The notes below the pieces were generated by a model. The model ran no database searches and was not told the origin of the DNA. It was given only the letters and a program-made list of their open reading frames with translations. This document shows, in pieces, positions 21,341 to 33,195 of a DNA stretch of 39,250 nt; the stretch's first letter is position 1, and the number at the start of each line of letters is the position of its first letter. Location: the NCBI GenBank assembly GCA_964058805.1, contig CAXKVV010001461.1, forward strand, positions 1-39,250. Direction: 5' to 3'. The DNA is from Schoenoplectus triqueter. Its lineage: Eukaryota; Streptophyta; Magnoliopsida; Poales; Cyperaceae. The translations under genes and the position numbers were made by a program.

Positions 21341-21839
21341 TTTACAAAAATAATCTCCCGCTTTTGACGATTTACAAAATAACTACATAAATATATAATT
21401 GAAATTTGAGAATGCATAATCCCTTTATGAATTTCTCAAAATTGCCAAATAATTTCTCCTCTTGCTTTGGAAATTGGAGAAAAATAAGAAAATTTTGACA
21501 AAAGCTCCCCTCAAAATATGCATTCTCCCACTCAATCAAATAATATTACAAATAAAGAATAAAAATCAAAATAACATGCAAATTCATATGTCATGATACA
21601 CAAGCATCACATATAAGCATAAGAATATATCAAAATATAAAACATAAAATGTCATGCATGCATTCAAATATCAAACATAATATACAAAGTGTATAAAATC
21701 TAAAATCAAGATATCAAAGTACTAAAATTTAATTGTCTACAAAACACGATTAATTTTGAGATTCAAGCATTTCTTCATGTGACAAATATTAATTAAATCT
21801 CCCCTTAATATATGGCTATTAGAGATATAGGGAGTATAC

Positions 21840-22150
21840 AAATAAGTCCTTACTCTTTTGTCTTAGGAACCCAAGCAACTTTTGTTTTATTACTCCCCTT
21901 TCTAAACTTACATTCAATAGAAATATGAGCTAACTTACAATAATAACTACAAAATGTCTTTAAATATCTTTTATCACTACTTTGCACAAAATGGGAGTGG
22001 TAGTCATTTTTTAATTCTTAAATTCGCGTCCTCAGATCATTTGAGAACTTGTTATTATTATTGACAAATATGTTTGACTTATATGCATGTTGAGGAATAT
22101 CTCTTTGTGACTCATTTCTTTGAATCCAATTTGGTGACACATCTCTTTGT
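21840..22150 (-). pseudogene. Remnant of a copia-type Gag with degenerate zinc knuckle
   Basis: Minus-strand translation reads KTFCSYYCKLAHISIECKFR, then KVAWVPKTKE and a stop at 21851. This resembles the Gag C-terminus of plant Ty1/copia elements, where a CX2CX4HX4C knuckle is followed by a WVPK motif. Here the second Cys position reads Tyr (TAT), and further upstream the frame contains a stop. Pol is absent: only about 480 bp separate this remnant from the polypurine-like tract at about 21350. It is a dead, internally deleted fragment. Confidence 0.45.
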
Positions 22151-22359
22151 TCAATTTATAAATAAAGATAGATCATATAATCATTATTAATTAAGTATTA
22201 ATTAATTATTAATTACGCACATTTTTATGTATGGCACCGGCTAATGAATTAATTATACTTTTAACATTTCGGTCTACTTAGCTTAGATTAATTTATCTTC
22301 CGACTCATATTTTAGTTTTAATTGTCCGTAAATCTTTAATTTTGTGCGTATACCCCTCC

Positions 22360-23210
22360 AAGAGGTCATTATCATGAGATATAATTTAGCCCTGAACTTT
22401 ATTAAATTTCACATTTCAGCCCTGGATAGGGGTTCCCATACCCAAATCGCCACAAGGGGGCAATGACATACACTAAGCAAGGGATAATTGCCAGTACCAA
22501 CACAGCAAGCACCGCAAGAGATAAAACAAGAACATGATATGATTGCCAAACATCAAAGTACATGGCTCAATTTGAGGGCATCACAAGATGTGATCACACA
22601 AGAGGCCTCACTTCACTGGTACCGAGTGGTACCAGTGTAGCAAGGCGCACAAAACAAAATTGTACAAGGCACTAATCAAACCGGCAGAAATCAATTGATA
22701 GATCAACACACTAATTCAAGCAACTAACATATAGAGGCACGATGCCAGCACTGACCAGCACCAAGAAAAGGGCAACACAAGGTAGGATCGCACAAGGCAA
22801 GGCCTAATGTCAGAGATGAAAATTCAAGGGACAACAACCAACATTGGTCAAATTAACTGACAGAGGCAACAACTCAAAGTCAAGACAGCAAATAGCAATA
22901 GCAATAGCAATTAGGGGGCACGGGGCTCAGTCCCAGAACAAGGCCCGCACAGCCGAATAGGAAAGAGGTTACCGAAAAAATGAAGAAGGTTCAAGGAGAG
23001 GGGTGCCTCGACGCAGCCTGGCCAAGTTGTGAACACCTTGTTGAGGTTGCTGGGCGGTTGTGAAGAGAGGAATGAAGGGAGGGCTCCAGTCACTGGACGT
23101 GCTTGCAAATAAAGTAGCAAGGGGGATCAAAGGATCGTGCTCGGTTCAGCGATCAGAGAGAACTGGCAGCACGAAGGAAGGACCGTGATGTAGTAGTTAA
23201 AATGTTAGAA
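22360..23210. other. GC-richer island of unknown origin with hairpins
   Basis: This block has visibly higher GC and many GGCAC, CCAGCAC and CAACACAAG-type words, unlike the AT-rich DNA on both sides. It carries CAATAG(CAATAG)n near 22890 and two neighbouring hairpins. A minus-strand ORF at 23120-22911 has no recognised domain. A degenerate LTR or other retroelement piece is possible, but no terminus or coding motif supports it. Confidence 0.3.
22614..22637. repeat. Perfect hairpin in the GC-richer island
   Basis: CACTGGTACC, loop GAGT, GGTACCAGTG: 10-bp arms without mismatch. A smaller hairpin, ATCACA-AGA-TGTGAT, lies just upstream at about 22580-22594. Confidence 0.8.
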
Positions 23211-24386
23211 GTTAGACATCTGCTATAGACTATGGGACTTCATAAGATGTGATAGAAAACTTAAATTTGAGTCCAGAGTTGTTGAAGACAATGCTTACTA
23301 AGTTTGTCGAAGAGAGATGAGCGTAAAATTCTTCAAAAGGCTAGTTGGAGGCAAGAATAACAAATGTGGGTATTCATGTAAAGTTGTACATATATCTTTT
23401 GTGTAATTGTAGTATAGTATATCTTGTAAAACCTATAAATGATGAATTAATTCTAATATAATTTGAATTTATTTGTATCCAGTTTTATTATGATTAATTT
23501 TAAATTGTCAATAGCCATGTCGCAAAATGGTATCAAATATTAGAACATTAATATGCAAAATCAGTTGGTTTGACAATAGCTCAAGACAAGAGGAGTTGCT
23601 ACTTTGCAATACACCTTTTTTTATCTCCACCCACATCACAAATTAGTTTTTCGATTGCACCTTTTTAGACCACATACAGCAAGATGTAGAGAGGCCTTGC
23701 TAAGAAATTTAGCTAGACTTATTTGGATTTTGTGCAAAAGTTTGAGGTTTTGCTAAATCTCATTTTTGTACTAGTGTTAAAACACAGATGAATTTTAGTA
23801 TTCTATTTTTATATCTGAAGTTTATACTTATAATTTTAATATTCATATCTTGTCTAAAAGTGTATTTGACAATTTTTTTAATTTTTTAAAATTTTAGAAT
23901 TTAAACTCATAATTTTATACATTCGACTCAAGCTCTAAAATTTTGCTTTCAAGGCTCAATGTTCTAAATTTGAGAGGATAAATCACCAATATGATTCTTC
24001 AAGCTAGATGCAATCACTAGTAGAAAAATAGAATTTAGCAAAAGAAACACGCCTTTTTGGAGAAATCATGCATGAATTAATTGGTTTTTCTCTTCTGCTC
24101 TCTAGGTAGGTTAGTAGCTAGTCAGACAAGGGTCTAAATTTTCATTTGTTGTGCTACTAGATTTGATGAAATTATGGCGCTGTATTGGTTTTTGATACTA
24201 AATTTGATGAAATTATGTGATGTTTTATTAGTGAAATCTGAATTTATATTCTTTGTACTATGTGAATTTGATGAAATCGTTGCTGTTTGGATTGTAGTAA
24301 TTGCATGCTGTGTGAAGCGTTACCTAACAATCATGGAGCCACGGGCCACTTGTTATGATACGAGCTTAAAAAAATAAGTATATCTC

Positions 24387-24409
24387 TGTGTGTGTGTGTG
24401 TGTGTGTGT
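24387..24409. repeat. (TG)n microsatellite
   Basis: About eleven uninterrupted TG dinucleotides. Confidence 0.95.
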
Positions 24410-24832
24410 ATGGTAATACGGAGGCTGCATGAAAAATATGAAAAGTCTGGCTTCCAAGTTCTATCGTCAAAGCACGCGCATCTCGTTTTACACGGAACAC
24501 CCAGAAACTGTTACATATTATATATATCTTGCTTTTGCTCTTTTTGTTTCTGATCGAGCTCCTCGTTGTGTGTTTATTTGTTAGTTCTCGCCTTCTCGGC
24601 AGTGCACTTTTTGGAATTATGAGAAACAAGTCTCGGCAAGGGGAAACATCCTCGTAAAGTGCACTGCCATTGCAACACAATACTATATATTTTTGTTTTC
24701 ATGCAAGTATAATTTGCTAATCACGACTAGTGATTAGATAGGGAGATCAATTGGAGCGTGCATGTCTCCAACACAAATTAGTCGTTCGATTGACATCTTT
24801 CACACTTCAATTATTTGAAAGTTTTTTTAGCC

Positions 24833-24835
<3 letters not shown>

Positions 24836-24888
<53 letters not shown>
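24836..24888. repeat. (AT)n microsatellite
   Basis: About 26 AT dinucleotides in an uninterrupted run, likely polymorphic and able to extrude as a cruciform. Confidence 0.95.
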
Positions 24889-24893
<5 letters not shown>

Positions 24894-25993
24894 GTCGTTC
24901 TAAAACGGGGACACGACTTCTGTTGATATGGTTGAGCTGTTTCACGTTTGGATGAAGAACAAATGAAAATCGTAGTTTTATTTTATTTTTATTTCTTTTG
25001 GTATAAAGGAGATGATGTGAATGGATTCCTTATGAGCAAGCTATGTATTTGATTTGAATGCCAGTCCTCATCTAGAGATATTTAAACCGATGGACATGCT
25101 TTGATTTGGATTCTTAATAACTGCTCAAATTCAAAAATCCAGAAATAACAACTAACAAATTAATTATGATCGAAATAATTGAGAATAAGAACTTTTAACG
25201 TAAACCTAAGGAATTTCTACATTTGGGAACTTAAATTTATCTCATCAGCGCCATGCTAATGGCTATGAAATTTTATGCCACTCGCTGACTCACATTTCTG
25301 CTCTCAAGTTTTGAGGAAACCAGAAGGCAAAACAGAAAAAAAAAAGGGGGGGAAGAAGATTGTTTTCCGTTCATTATTTTTTTAATGTAAGTACCTTATT
25401 ATTGTGATTAAGAAACAATAACATATTTAACTATTATATTTTCTGAATAGTTTGTATATTTTCCTAAGAACAGAGTGAAAAACATTCAAAATTTATTTGT
25501 AATTAACCAGGTACCTTATACAAAATGTACTTGTAATGATTTATTTATTGAATCATTACTTTATTGGAGATGCATGCGACAATTATCTGAGTTGCAAATT
25601 CGCAGAATTGTGATCTATATAAATACAAGGCAAATTACAACAGTTATTATATGGGAATTGGGAAGTATGCAATGCGCTTTTTAACAAATCAGATGGTGGC
25701 TTCCAAGTTCCAACTCAACATATATAAAAATGCAAAAAAAAAATGAAATGAAGAAGAAGAAAAAAGACAGCGACAATATATGCCAACGCAAAGCAGCCAT
25801 AAATTTTATGATATAATATATGATGTACTAGGAGGAAATATTCTGCAACTTAGACCATAATAACAGAGGTCAGACAACCTTAATATAATAACTATAAAAT
25901 ATGAATATTGTGGTGTGGAGATGCGTAAAAGTCGCGCAGGGAAGGTGCATGATGGCATGACAGCATGACAGCGCGCATAATCTTCGGTTGAGG

Positions 25994-26025
25994 CGACTGA
26001 GACTGAGACTGAGACTGAGACTGAC
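25994..26025. repeat. (GACTGA)n hexanucleotide repeat
   Basis: Five tandem GACTGA units. A minus-strand ORF reads them as a Ser-Gln/Ser-Val run, which is not evidence for a gene. Confidence 0.9.
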
Positions 26026-26120
26026 AGATAAAGATCAAGAGAACCCCAATCCAAAAGCAAACCTTTCTTAATCGGCGCCTCACATTTGTGGGACCCGCTT
26101 CCACCTCCACCTTTCACACC

Positions 26121-28136
26121 TAGGCTGTCAAAAGATCCCGTTTGATCATTTGACCGTTCTGTTTGGTGGCTAACAAAACCGAAAAGTTAAATATTTCATT
26201 GTCGTTTCAGTGACGAAACGATTAACGAAAATAGCATACGTTTCGTTCACGGAACGGAACGATCAACGAAATCGTCCTGTTTTATTTCACCAATTTTGTT
26301 AGTTTCGTTTAAAATTTTACCCGGCTGCTATTCTGTCGATTTCAATGTACAAAAACTGGAGAAAACCCTAACCCACCTAATACCACAACACCTGCACGCG
26401 TCTCTCACTCACCTAATACCCTCACTCTCGTCTTTTCCGTCACTCGCTCTCCTCTTTTCTTGTCGCAGAAACCAAACCCTAATCTCTTGATCTCTTCTGT
26501 CTCGCTCAGTCGCTCTCCTCTCTCGCACTCAACCTACTCTCTCCCTTTCTCGCTCAACAGATCTTCTCTAACACCTTCGACCCACTCTTTGATTGTCTCG
26601 ATCAGCCAATCTCCTCTCTCTCTCTTATAAGTGATAAGAAATAACTCGATCTTTCAACATTCCTTTGTCGTTGGTGCGTAAGTCCTGGGCAAGCGTGTGA
26701 CTGGTGCCTCCCTTTGACGATCTGTCACAGTTTCCAGTACGGATGCCAAGAGCTAAGGGAAAAGTGAAGGAACAAACCAACTAGACTGAGAGATAGTTGA
26801 CGGGTTGTTGATGGAGGCGCCGTCAACGCTACCAGGTAGAAACCAGGTGATCAAATCGTTGCTTATATATTGTATAACCTGTATTGTTGAAGGAAAGAAC
26901 AAAGTCAGAAAGAAAGAAAAAGAGACTTGTGTGTGATTTCGCTGGTCTTATTTGTGTGATAGTGTGAGGATGACTGATTCAGATTTTATTATATCTGAGC
27001 CTGATATTTCTAACGATGAGTAAGTTTTTTTGAACTTGATTGGGCATTTTAGTAACTGGCAGTATGTTGGTATGTGAGAAATATAATTGAACTTGAGCAG
27101 TTGCCATTATGTGTTATGTTTGTTCTTGCTAGTTGCTTTCACTGTTCTCAGTGTAACTCTTACTGTCTTTTTGTTTGTTTGTGTTCTGTGCTAGAAAATG
27201 GTGGAGAATTTGGTGATACATTATGGTTAAGTGATGATGAGGCATTGAGTGATGGTGCATATGGCAGTGAAACATAAAATTGTATGTTAGTATAACTCTT
27301 TCTATGAATTTGTTGGTTTGCTACCTTGTTGCCTTGCTGGTTTGCTATTTGTTACTTAGTTTGGTTGTTGGTTGTTGGCTTGTTGTCTTGTTAGTTATTG
27401 ACTTGTTGGCTTATTGTCTTGTTGCATTGTTGCCTTATAATTGATTAGTTGTAGCCTGGAGTCAGTTATTCCTTGGCTCCCTATATCTCAAGCTGTGATT
27501 TTCGATGATGTTAGAGATTTTACATGTTTGTAAATTTAGCCTTTCGTTGAGATTGGTAAATTGGCTGAGATTGATATATGACTGAGAAAAGAGCTTGAGA
27601 TCCGAGTTGCTGATATTTGACTCATTGTTTCAGTCACTTACTTGGTAATATAGCTTAGATAATTAGATTGAGTTCTGGCTGAGAAAAAAAAGCTTGAGAT
27701 CACTGATATTTGGTTTCCTATTTCAGTCATTTACTTTGGTCTTTTATGGTTGTAATATGCAAGTTTTTTGGTATGTATTAATGTGTGTTAGTGTGTGCTT
27801 TTATGATTATAACATGTAAGTTTTTTTGATGAATCGAATCGTTATACATTTTGGCTGGCAGCAATATCAACTGTAATATTTTATTTTTGAAATCATTATA
27901 ATTTTTTATGATTTCTAGCAATATTTATTCTGATTGAAATCGTCCAAAACTTGTTTGTTAAACGGTCAAAAAATTTTGATCATTTCACACGTTTTAACTG
28001 TTTTGTTCAACACAACGATATAGTATTTTATTTATAAAATGAAACGATTAATGTAAAAAAAATTAACTCGTTACTCTTAACGAAATAATTAACTTGAGCG
28101 ATAATTTTCGTTATCATTTTTAACGTTAGACAGCCA
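26121..28136. mobile_element. Probable non-autonomous hAT-like element, 2.0 kb
   Basis: Left end TAGGCTGTCAAAAG; reversed right end TGGCTGTCTAACG. Neighbouring 8-mers TTCACACC and CCCACACC agree at 6 of 8 positions, compatible with a decayed hAT target duplication. Both ends carry clustered AACGA / TCGTT motifs (GAAACGATTAACGAAA on the left, AACGAAATAATTAAC and TTTTCGTTATC on the right), the subterminal pattern expected of hAT elements. The left interior (26360-26640) is CT-rich with AAACCCTAA motifs, like a promoter and leader. No transposase domain is visible. Confidence 0.5.
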
Positions 28137-28144
28137 CCCACACC

Positions 28145-28842
28145 ATCCACCATCCACCATCCACCAATTTGTTGGCACGGAATCCCAAATATTCCATCAA
28201 TATCAAAGCACCCATACCTGACGAAATTTCATACGCCGCTCCTCACATGCACCCACACAACTCGGCTGTGCATCATTAGTATTTTCCAATGTCATCTTAA
28301 TTACACTCTTATTTCTTTCAATTTGGCATTTTTTCCGGAGTCACCGAATCATCCAACGATATCAGCTAAACATCTTTTTTAATATAATTATTTGTATTAA
28401 AATGAATTGATCTCTCATTTAATAGTAGTAATTGCATCTCCAGCCCAGTTACAAATGACTAACTAAAACTGATATGACATTTATAATTATAATTTTAGAC
28501 ATGGAGAGCACTTAATAATTTATAATATATTTTTTATTGGTAAATTGTTATAAGATATCAGACCAGCATTTGTAATTTATTTGCAAGTAGTTTGAGAACA
28601 TCCTCGTCTTTACAATTAATCATGCAAAAGTATGGATGTTCTAACGATCCACTAACTGTATTTATTAATTATTAATTGTTCAAGATAAAACATTAATCAG
28701 GTGATAAATTAATCATATTGCGTTGTTTTTGTTGCACTATGTATAGTTCTCGCGTCCAAACCTCTTTGTTACTATAACGATTAAGTAACAGATCAAGGAG
28801 GACATATTGTGTTGTTTGTATTATTAATTATTACCCGCATGC
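28145..28842. other. Intergenic AT-rich DNA
   Basis: Only a short CCATCCAC repeat (28141-28164) is notable; no gene is recognised. Confidence 0.4.
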
Positions 28843-29200
28843 TGTATGTTTGGATGTATAATAATAGAAAATAACTCTTTGTTCTAAAAATTGGAATAGT
28901 AACTCACAATTTAAATACAAAGTCGTTGTTTTAAAATATTGATAATAATAATTATTTTGTTGTTTCGAGTAAAAATTAAAATAGTTGTTATTCTCATATT
29001 TACATCATTAGAAATAATTATTACTCTTAAAATATAATTAAAATAATATTTTTATTATTGAAAATAATAACATATTTTCATTATACTTGCACTCACCTAA
29101 AAATGACTATTTTCAAACAACAAATTTATGTTTGAATACAGTTCTATTTTTATTCAAAAACAATAATTATTCTGCTATTTTTGAGCAATCCAAACATACA
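28843..29200. mobile_element. MITE with TGTATGTTTGGAT terminal inverted repeats
   Basis: Left TGTATGTTTGGATG; right ATCCAAACATACA, an exact inverse over 13 bases. The 358-bp interior is AT-rich with many AATAAT / ATTATT motifs on both arms (AATAATAATTATT, AGAAATAATTATT) that allow folding. The terminus resembles PIF/Harbinger-type MITEs (GTTTGGAT), but no clear 3-bp target duplication is seen, so the class is left open. Confidence 0.55.
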
Positions 29201-29374
29201 AGTAAAGAAAAGTATAAAAATAGATGATCATGCAATCAATACAGTTAGAAGTAACTTTCATTATCCAATGAATCCCAAAAAGGCATTAGCGCATTCCTTG
29301 CTGAGTTAAATATTTTAAAAGTATCGCAGATAACCAACATAGTTAAGAATGAAAATTAAGCAGGCATAAATGAA

Positions 29375-29482
29375 ACTTTTAAAATTAACAAGTACAATTG
29401 TATATGTATGGAACTTTTAAAATTAACAAGTACAATTGTATATGTATGGAACTTTTAAAATTAACAAGTACAATTGTATGGA
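29375..29482. repeat. Tandem repeat, 38-bp unit, about three copies
   Basis: The unit begins ACTTTTAAAATTAACAAG and ends TGTATATGTATGGA. The first two copies are almost identical; the third lacks the TATATG part at its end. Confidence 0.9.
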
Positions 29483-31505
29483 CTTTTGAAGGACCGGGAT
29501 GAGGGCGAAAAATATCCCACAATAACAAAGGATGAATCACGATTCACGATTCACGAAAGAGTGCTAGTGTAGGTCCCATGTGTCACGTTTGTCAGTATGG
29601 GGAGCATCTGGGCGTGGCATAGATGGGGCCCGCGCACCACCTATCAGTCTATCACATTGCCGACAGAGCTCTCGGATTGGACGGGGAGGTGGGCACCACC
29701 GCCACACACAGACACAGTACTCCTCTTGGCTACAATTACAATTACAATTACAAATGAGGCCATCCATGACTTTGACATGGATCAATCCAACATCCAACAT
29801 CCAACATCCATCCGCTTGTTCGTTCAATTCCTTCCAATCGTGACTGATTAAGATTAAACAAGCAAACCCCATCTGCTACTGCCATCAAAGCTAATACATA
29901 TACAAAGTTCTATTTAGTATATCTAAAAACTATAAAATTATATATCTATAAAAATAGTACATGAGTTTGTACACAATTAATATATCAACAAATTATATTT
30001 TCAATAAAATATTTGCTGTACTGATTTGAATGGATGGACCAACAAATCACAAGCGAGTATAAAAAGTTGTTAAGTCGCTGAAATAGTGAGATGATGAGAA
30101 ATAATGAGAGATAAATTATCGGATTAGAATTTAACAGAAAAAATATATAAACCATTTTTATTTGAGCCGAGTCGATCTATAAGTCGGGCCAAATCCAACT
30201 CAAACTCAACTCATTTAACTATCGAGTCAAATTAGCTCGAGCCAAATAAACTCGAGTCAGATTAGCTCGAGTCCAAACTAAACTACAAGCTCGAACTTTT
30301 TTGTGAGGCCCTGCTCACCTCAACTTGGTTTATTCACTGTGCTACTGAATCTACCAATTCCGAGCTCTCATCTGTCTTTTTCATTATGTTTTTTAATGAC
30401 TTTTTAGAACTCACATTAGATAAGGACTGATACATTCTATTTTAGGAGGTATACCGTGTCAAAATAAAAACTGAATGATGTGTAAGTATCAGTGTGTGTA
30501 GAGGGGGTACAAGAGCTACTCTGATCTATACGCTCTTGTGCATGTGTCAAAACTGGATCCCTTTTCCCATCCTAGGCGATACCTTATATAGGGGAAGGAA
30601 GGCATATGAATCATGGTTGGTTCTCACACGATATTAATGGACATTACTAAAAGTAGCATATGCATGTAAAGATAAGTCGGTGGACTTGCTTTATTTAGTT
30701 ATATTATTTTAAGTTGTGACCAATGGTAATCGTTATTCATTGTAGTGCGCGGTTATCGAGATTATGGCTAATTATAGCCGATATTCATAGTAATGAGTGG
30801 TTATGAGGACAATTAAACTCAAAGAAAGAGTAGCAGGATGATCTTGAGCTCGTGGTTGTTTATCTCAAGATGAATCGTCGGAATAACCTCGAGGTCAGGA
30901 ACGACTGACTCGAGGTATGCTTACCGAGATACTATGATATCCGGGCCTTCGGAAACACAGCTCTATCATTAACATCTGAAGTTATTATGTGTTAGTAATG
31001 ATGCATTCAGATTAATATTGCATAAATAGGTAGGAGTATAACTAGTAATGTTAACATAAACCTATCAGGGACAGACATTAATTTTTATAAGAAAAAAAAT
31101 TATTTTTTCTCAAGTAAAAGTAATATTTCATAGAGATAAAATTAAACTTGTGAGCATGCCTCAACGATAGCTGGTAAGAAGAGATTCACTGATAGAGTTA
31201 TATTGACGAGTGGGTTGACATTCATTTTTATCGATTAGTATCCATCACGGGAGTATACAATCCCAATTGCAGATTACAGTACATGCAGTGGTACGAAATA
31301 CTTAGTATGAGTACTTTGTTCTTGGAGAGATATTTCAGAGGTGTTTTGAGTCAACCATGATTAGCACCCGATGAGCCGATTCATGCGGTCACTTACGTAT
31401 CCCGCGCGGTTCATCCCCCGTCCAAATAATATATATATATTTTTTTTCTTCATACATTATATTACGTACATTATTTTACTTATAAATAAATAATTAAATG
31501 TAGGA
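29483..31505. other. Intergenic DNA with scattered repeat-like pieces
   Basis: No gene model is supported. A (ATTACA)n run lies near 29733-29754. A block at about 30160-30300 rich in CTCGAG / GAGTCAAATTAGCTCGAG words resembles subterminal sequence of plant hAT elements, but no ends were found. At 30560-30600 CCTTATATAGGGGAAGG looks like a TATA box, perhaps from an LTR. All of these are tentative. Confidence 0.3.
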
Positions 31506-31513
31506 TGTGAGAG

Positions 31514-33187
31514 TAGTGTATTAAAATCGGGACGAGTCGGGTTATGGTGGGTCTACGGATTTTGGCGGGACAGGTCAACGGGTTTTCACGGAACGGGTTA
31601 GGATGAGTCTATTTTGGGGGGGTTTGATCGTGACCTGTCCTAGACACGTCGGGTCAGAAGGGTCGGCGGGTCGGGTCCAAGGGCGAAGCGGGTCGGGTCA
31701 GGTGGGACGGGTCGGCGGGTCCATTTTTTTTTTCTAAAATTCCGAAAAATTCAAAAATTCTTAAAATTCTGACAAATTGAAAAATAATTATTAAAAATAT
31801 TTAAAATATATAACAGCTTATATTCTTGACCAAAAAAATATTTTATTTTTTTATCAGTTTTTTTTCAAAGTTCAAAAATAATAAAAAAATTCTAAAAATC
31901 TGAAAATATTTATTTAAAAATTAAATATAATCTTAAATGATATGACTTAAAATAAATTGAAATAAATTTTTTAATGAAATAATTTAAGTAAAAAATTAAA
32001 TAAAATTTTAAAGAATTGGAATAAAATGATAGAACTTAAAAAAAAATAAAAATAAAAGCTAGAAAAAAAGTGAGAAAAAAATTAAATACCATAAAATTTA
32101 AATAAATAGGTTAAAAATAAAGTTACCCTCCTCATTTATTCCGGGCTTGGGATCGGCTATGTAATACATAGGCGGAGTTCTAACTTTTTTTTTGGTTAGT
32201 AAAGTTTATTGAAAAAAATCAAATAAGGATTGTAAATGCTAGAAAAATAATAAAAATGGGAAAAAATAAATAATATAAGTGTTTAAAAATACCATATAAA
32301 AATTCGAGTTCATATACCATAAATCATTTTCTGGCATACCATCTGAGTCTCCATCCGCTTCTGTTATAAATTCACCGGATGATTGTTATACGGGTGCATA
32401 TTGATTACATTGTTTCTACATCAAATCAATCTTTCAAGCATACTAGTTTTTTAATGTTTTTGCACCCAATCTGCTGCGTTTATCTGTTGGTATATTATTT
32501 GCTGAACTAAAACAGTATTCAGAAGGGACGGTTGACACAGGCACGACAAATATATCACGTGCCATCATGGCGAGAGTTAGATATACAGTTTCATTTCTCT
32601 TCCAATAATCAAGGATGTCAAATGCCCGAAACTTTAAAACAAATTAACGACATATAATATAACGAATGCTAAATTGACAATAATAACTAAATAACACTAA
32701 TATAAATATTTTTAATTTTTTTTTTGGATAATGTAACCAAATTACTATAATAATATAATTAGAGAATTTATAATATCTAACGATTAACGAATTAGCGAGG
32801 GAGAGTTTGGTTTGGAGAATTGAGAAGATAGATAGAGTGAAGTTGTTTGTGTGAGCATATGAGATGAAATGTGGGTGATCTTTATAAGAAAAAAAATTGA
32901 ATTATTTTTTTATTTTTTCGATTTTTTTTTGAATTTCAGCGGGTTTGGGACGAGTCGGACGAATTTGATTCCCGAATTTCCCGAGTCGGGTCGGGTCGGG
33001 CACGAGTTAGGACAGGTTGGACGGGTCTAAAACGGGTCGGGTCTAGTACGAGTTTTTTTTCAAATTATTTTGCCCGCGTCGGTGCTAGATCCGTCGGTTC
33101 TAACGAGTAACGAGTCTGGCGGGTTTTAACACGGGTTGTATCGGAACGGGTCGTGATTACGGTCAGAAGTGTTTTTTTAAAACACTA
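31514..33187 (-). mobile_element. hAT deletion derivative, 1.67 kb, same family as 15559-19306
   Basis: Ends TAGTGTATTAAAA (left) and, reversed, TAGTGTTTTAAAA (right), with a perfect 8-bp target duplication TGTGAGAG at 31506-31513 and 33188-33195. Subterminal GGGTCGGG / GACGGGTC repeats align with the larger element (for example TATTTTGG then GTGACCTGTC near 31612-31640 against 15661-15690). Only the C-terminal part of the transposase remains, so most of the coding region was lost by internal deletion. Confidence 0.92.
32300..32622 (-). pseudogene. hAT transposase C-terminal fragment (dimerisation domain)
   Basis: Minus-strand translation gives YWKRNE, MMARDIFVVPVSTVPSEY and SRLGAKT, matching the dimerisation domain of the larger copy (MARDIFIVPVSTVPSEYYFS). 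A one-base indel precedes CLKD, and the expected Trp codon after CLKD reads TGA (32428-32426); the larger copy has TAG at the same codon. The N-terminal and catalytic parts are absent. Confidence 0.8.
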
Positions 33188-33195
33188 TGTGAGAG

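Larger units (their letters stand above)
23211..26112. other. Intergenic AT-rich DNA with microsatellites
   Basis: No gene model is supported. Short ORFs on both strands show no domain and contain microsatellite translations. The simple repeats are listed separately. Confidence 0.4.

Noticed and set aside
22911..23120. Minus-strand ORF of 69 codons in the GC-richer island
   Set aside because: No domain is recognised; length and composition are what GC-richer DNA gives by chance.
26970..27277. Two-exon small acidic protein (MTDSDFIISEPD... joined to ENGGEFGDTLWLSDD...) inside the 26.1-kb element
   Set aside because: A GTAAGT donor at 27020 and a CTAG acceptor at 27194 look good, but the two reading frames do not join in phase: splicing at these sites leads to a quick stop. 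No alternative site rescues it.
29564..29872. Three overlapping ORFs of 84-102 codons on both strands
   Set aside because: Overlap on both strands in a GC-richer patch and translated simple repeats (runs of Gln-Leu or Cys-Asn) argue against coding.
30450..30990. Possible gypsy or copia LTR with TATATAGGGG box
   Set aside because: No second copy, TG/CA ends, primer site or polypurine tract were found nearby; kept only as a remark.
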